This document shows positions 24,552 through 26,680 of a DNA stretch of 26,680 nt, piece by piece (position 1 is the stretch's first letter; each line of letters opens with the position of its first letter). The translations under genes and the position numbers were made by a program. This DNA is from JAAERC01 sp032123495 (GTDB lineage: Bacteria; Zixibacteria; MSB-5A5; GN15; PGXB01): the NCBI GenBank assembly GCA_032123495.1, contig JAQBFG010000143.1, forward strand, positions 1 through 26,680, written 5' to 3'. The notes below the pieces were generated by a model. The model saw only the letters and a program-made list of their open reading frames with translations, had not been told where the DNA came from and ran no database searches.

Positions 24552-25874
24552 CTAATCCGAAACAGCGCATGGTTCCGGTCCGCCCTTATATTTGAAATTG
24601 ATGAGATAAACAACATCGAGAATATTAACTAACTCATCGCTATTAACATCGGCCAAATCCAGCGGGTCAGGAGCAGGGCCATTTTTATACTTATAATTTA
24701 TTAGATAAACAACATCAAGTATGTTAACCAGACCGTCATTATTGACGTCGCCGCAAATGCCGTAGGGCCCGCTTTCATTCAGCAAAACAGAAATATTTCC
24801 GGTGTTAAAATTTACACAGGCCAAATCAAAATCGCCATCGCCATCAAAATCGTCAGACATAACAAAATCGATACCGTCCCCAGCTCCGTAATATTGGGGC
24901 GCCTGAAGGGTACCATTGCCATTATTTAAAAGAACTCCTATATTGTCGTCTGCTGGGTTGGCGGTTGCCACATCAATATCACCATCGCCGTCATAATCTT
25001 TTAGTGGAACACCAGAAATATAATGTCCTACACTATAATTCACCGGCCCTGGAAAGCTCCCATAACCGTTGTTCAAAAGAATTGAGATATTGTCCGAATA
25101 CCAATTTGATACGGCCAAATCAGGATCGCCGTCATTATCCAGATCGTCAGCACATACATAATTCGGTCTAACGCCGACAGCATAATTAACAGCGGTTTGA
25201 AAGGTACCGTTGCCATTGTTCATATAAATTGATACATTATCGTCATTGGTATTAGCCACAGCCAAATCGTTGTCATTATCGTCATCAAGATCAATCGAAA
25301 AGACAGCTTTTGGAGAATCGCCGGCAGCATAGTCAACCGCTGTTTGAAATGTACCATTTCCATTATTCAACAGAATTGAGAGATTATCACTTGTGCTATT
25401 TGTTACCGCAATATCATGGTCATTGTCGCCATCAAGGTCAATAGCAAATGCATACCGGGGGCCATCGCCGACGGCATAATTGACCGCGGTCAAAAATGTT
25501 CCATCGCCGTTATTTAATAATATTGAGACATTATCCGTATAGGAATTTGCAGCGGCCAAATCGATATAGTCATCACCGTCAAAATCGGCCGCAACTACAA
25601 AATATGGACCTTCTCCCGTAGTAGCATAATTAATCGGGCCGTAAAAGGTTCCGTCACCAATATTCATTAATATGGAAACATCGTCTGAAGTAACATTTGG
25701 AACAGCTAAATCAATATCACCATCGCCATCAAAGTCTTGTGATGCAATTGATTTCGGGCCAACTCCTGCAACATAGTCGGTTTTTGCGCCAAATAGTTGG
25801 GCAGAAACTGAACCACTTAGAAGCAGGGAAAGAGTCCCCAAAATTAGAAATGTTTCAATGATTCTTTTACGCAT
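24552..25874 (-). CDS. Secreted FG-GAP/VCBS repeat protein, predicted seven-bladed propeller, with dockerin-like tail
   Basis: This 440-residue protein has a signal peptide (about 1-25, ending SVSAQ). Seven tandem repeats of about 48 residues follow (about 35-370). Each has a YAVGDGP...DLDGDGDxDLAV core with a calcium-binding DxDxDxxxD loop and ends SILLNNGDGTF. Seven units suit a closed seven-bladed beta-propeller, as in integrin alpha-type FG-GAP domains. The last 70 residues are two dockerin-like F-hands (DVNNDGLVNILDVVYLINYK and DVNSDELVNILDVVYLINFK). CTCGGAGGAGAGT precedes the ATG. Such proteins are secreted and often bind carbohydrate or protein partners. No enzyme domain is present. 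Neighbouring genes share the tail module, and this gene lies between two copies of the duplicated 3' flank. Confidence 0.9.
   Translation of the reverse strand: MRKRIIETFLILGTLSLLLSGSVSAQLFGAKTDYVAGVGPKSIASQDFDGDGDIDLAVPNVTSDDVSILMNIGDGTFYGPINYATTGEGPYFVVAADFDGDDYIDLAAANSYTDNVSILLNNGDGTFLTAVNYAVGDGPRYAFAIDLDGDNDHDIAVTNSTSDNLSILLNNGNGTFQTAVDYAAGDSPKAVFSIDLDDDNDNDLAVANTNDDNVSIYMNNGNGTFQTAVNYAVGVRPNYVCADDLDNDGDPDLAVSNWYSDNISILLNNGYGSFPGPVNYSVGHYISGVPLKDYDGDGDIDVATANPADDNIGVLLNNGNGTLQAPQYYGAGDGIDFVMSDDFDGDGDFDLACVNFNTGNISVLLNESGPYGICGDVNNDGLVNILDVVYLINYKYKNGPAPDPLDLADVNSDELVNILDVVYLINFKYKGGPEPCAVSD
24567..24632 (-). repeat. Dockerin DNA cassette, copy B
   Basis: GCATGGTTCCGGTCCGCCC and the following sequence encode the final dockerin helix of the propeller protein and match copy A and copy C closely at DNA level. 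Confidence 0.7.
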
Positions 25875-25911
25875 ACTCTCCTCCGAGCAAAAAAATAGTT
25901 TACACCAAACA

Positions 25912-25972
25912 GGATCAATCCTTACAATTAAATTGCCTAACCATTTGGCATTAGCGTATATTTTATAGTAAT
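25912..25972. repeat. Duplicated 3' flank, copy 2
   Basis: This partner of 24484-24545 lies between the 3' end of the right-edge gene (25980) and the start of the propeller gene (25874). Shared blocks are ATCAATCCTTACA, TTAAATT and ATTTGG. The remainder has drifted. Confidence 0.6.
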
Positions 25973-25979
25973 CAAACTG

Positions 25980-26680
25980 TCATTCTGTATGGTGGCATGG
26001 TTCCGGGCCACCTTTATATTTAAAATTGATAATATGAACAATATCAAGAATATTGACAGGGTCGATACAATCACCCTCTCCGGCTTTTTCCGGCCATGGG
26101 TTTTGCCCACCCTTATATTTATAGTTTATTAGATAAACGACATCAAGAATATTTATAAGCTCATCTCGATTGGCATCACCATTGATAAAATGCCATTTTT
26201 CTTCGACCTCATAATAATAGTAATCGGTCTCGCCCGGCTCCGGGACTGCAGTATTGGCGGTCATTATGACTTGTTTGGTGCCATCAATACGAATACCCAA
26301 ATAATAGGTCGATCTCAGCAAGTTTGCTTCATTCTGGCCTATAACTTCAATTGTATATACACCCTGTTTGGGATGCGCTATTGTAATTGAATCATTAACG
26401 ATCTCATCGTATGTAGCCTGGAGAAGGGTTTGGGTTAGGGTGCCATAGGCATCTTTGCCAATATAATAAAATTCCGGATCGATAACATTTAGATTTATTA
26501 AATTTTGTGTGTCGGCATAGCCGATAATTATTAAGGGTGCCGCGATCATCATATGGTTGTTTGAAAACTCCGATGTGTTTCCATCTTCGTCCGTTGTTGT
26601 CATTGTAATTGAACTGAATTGCCCTTCCTCTTTGGCAATATCAAAAATAAACTCTCCATATAGATTTGTGGTATCGGTTC
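25980..26680 (-). CDS. Partial secreted protein with dockerin-like tail, paralogue of the thrombospondin/beta-helix protein
   Basis: The frame is open through the right edge of the window, so only the C-terminal 233 residues are visible. An internal ATG at 26603 is not the true start: in-frame residues upstream (TNLYGEFIFDIAKEEG) align with TNLDGTFSFDVDPIFG in the protein encoded at 21509-23812. The match continues through GNTSEFSNN, IRIDGT and WHF.NGDAN to the double dockerin-like end GGPEPCH. The two genes are clearly paralogues over this part. The first dockerin loop reads DANRDELINILDVV; the second is shorter (DPVNILDIVHIINF) and has lost the first Asp-x-Asp positions, so its calcium binding may be weakened. 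It lies upstream of the propeller gene's start, same strand, 105 bases away. Confidence 0.85.
   Translation of the reverse strand, partial: TDTTNLYGEFIFDIAKEEGQFSSITMTTTDEDGNTSEFSNNHMMIAAPLIIIGYADTQNLINLNVIDPEFYYIGKDAYGTLTQTLLQATYDEIVNDSITIAHPKQGVYTIEVIGQNEANLLRSTYYLGIRIDGTKQVIMTANTAVPEPGETDYYYYEVEEKWHFINGDANRDELINILDVVYLINYKYKGGQNPWPEKAGEGDCIDPVNILDIVHIINFKYKGGPEPCHHTE
25995..26060 (-). repeat. Dockerin DNA cassette, copy C
   Basis: GCATGGTTCCGGGCCACC and the following bases match copy A (21521-21586) and copy B (24567-24632). Together these three are the most similar DNA segments I see in the window. Confidence 0.7.

Noticed and set aside
1..26680. CRISPR array, prophage or complete insertion sequence
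   Set aside because: No regularly spaced direct repeats, transposase, integrase or phage structural gene was seen.

Overview
The window looks like a chromosomal stretch of an AT-leaning, Gram-negative-type bacterium. My best guess is the FCB side of the tree, close to candidate phylum Zixibacteria. The reasoning is inference from gene content. Four genes end in a tandem dockerin-like module of the form 'NILDVVYLINYKYKGGP', a style I associate with secreted proteins of those uncultured lineages. The rest of the content is an ETF-quinone oxidoreductase, MEP-pathway IspH, PdxS/PdxT vitamin B6 synthesis, a PpiD/SurA-like periplasmic foldase and a lipoprotein, which suits a free-living bacterium with an outer membrane. 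No phage genes, transposase, CRISPR array or defence system was recognised.

Layout. Positions 9-175 hold a palindromic dispersed repeat. It is followed by a SAM methyltransferase (253-978) and a small unknown gene (1116-1478) behind a near-consensus promoter. On the minus strand an M23 peptidase and a rhomboid protease form a pair (4503 to 1511). Divergent from them is a PpiD/SurA-like prolyl isomerase (4665-6455), which ends at a bidirectional terminator shared with a nitrilase-family hydrolase (7299 to 6526). A 574-base gap with folded-RNA-like hairpins follows, then a lipoprotein with F-x-G-x-aromatic repeats (8917 to 7874).

The centre is a minus-strand metabolic block. An Spx/ArsC-like thioredoxin-fold protein precedes ETF-QO (11316 to 9156). 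A pdxS-pdxT-ispH operon (14263 to 11785) lies behind an Rrf2 regulator with IscR-type cysteine spacing (14921 to 14520). The Rrf2 regulator, the Fe-S enzyme IspH and the Fe-S flavoprotein ETF-QO together suggest an iron-sulfur or redox theme. A polyprenyl diphosphate synthase with a von Willebrand-type membrane protein (20740 to 17536) forms another minus-strand pair. It is divergent from a CAT-anticodon tRNA gene (20939-21012).

The right third, plus one gene at 15358, is a secretome cluster. It holds an M14 carboxypeptidase, a thrombospondin-type-3/beta-helix protein, a predicted seven-bladed FG-GAP/VCBS propeller and a partial paralogue running off the right edge. All four carry the same C-terminal double dockerin-like module. 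Three of these tails are strikingly similar at DNA level, and two share a duplicated 3' flank, so the module seems to spread as a DNA cassette. No scaffoldin with multiple cohesins is present, so the binding partner of these modules is the main open question.
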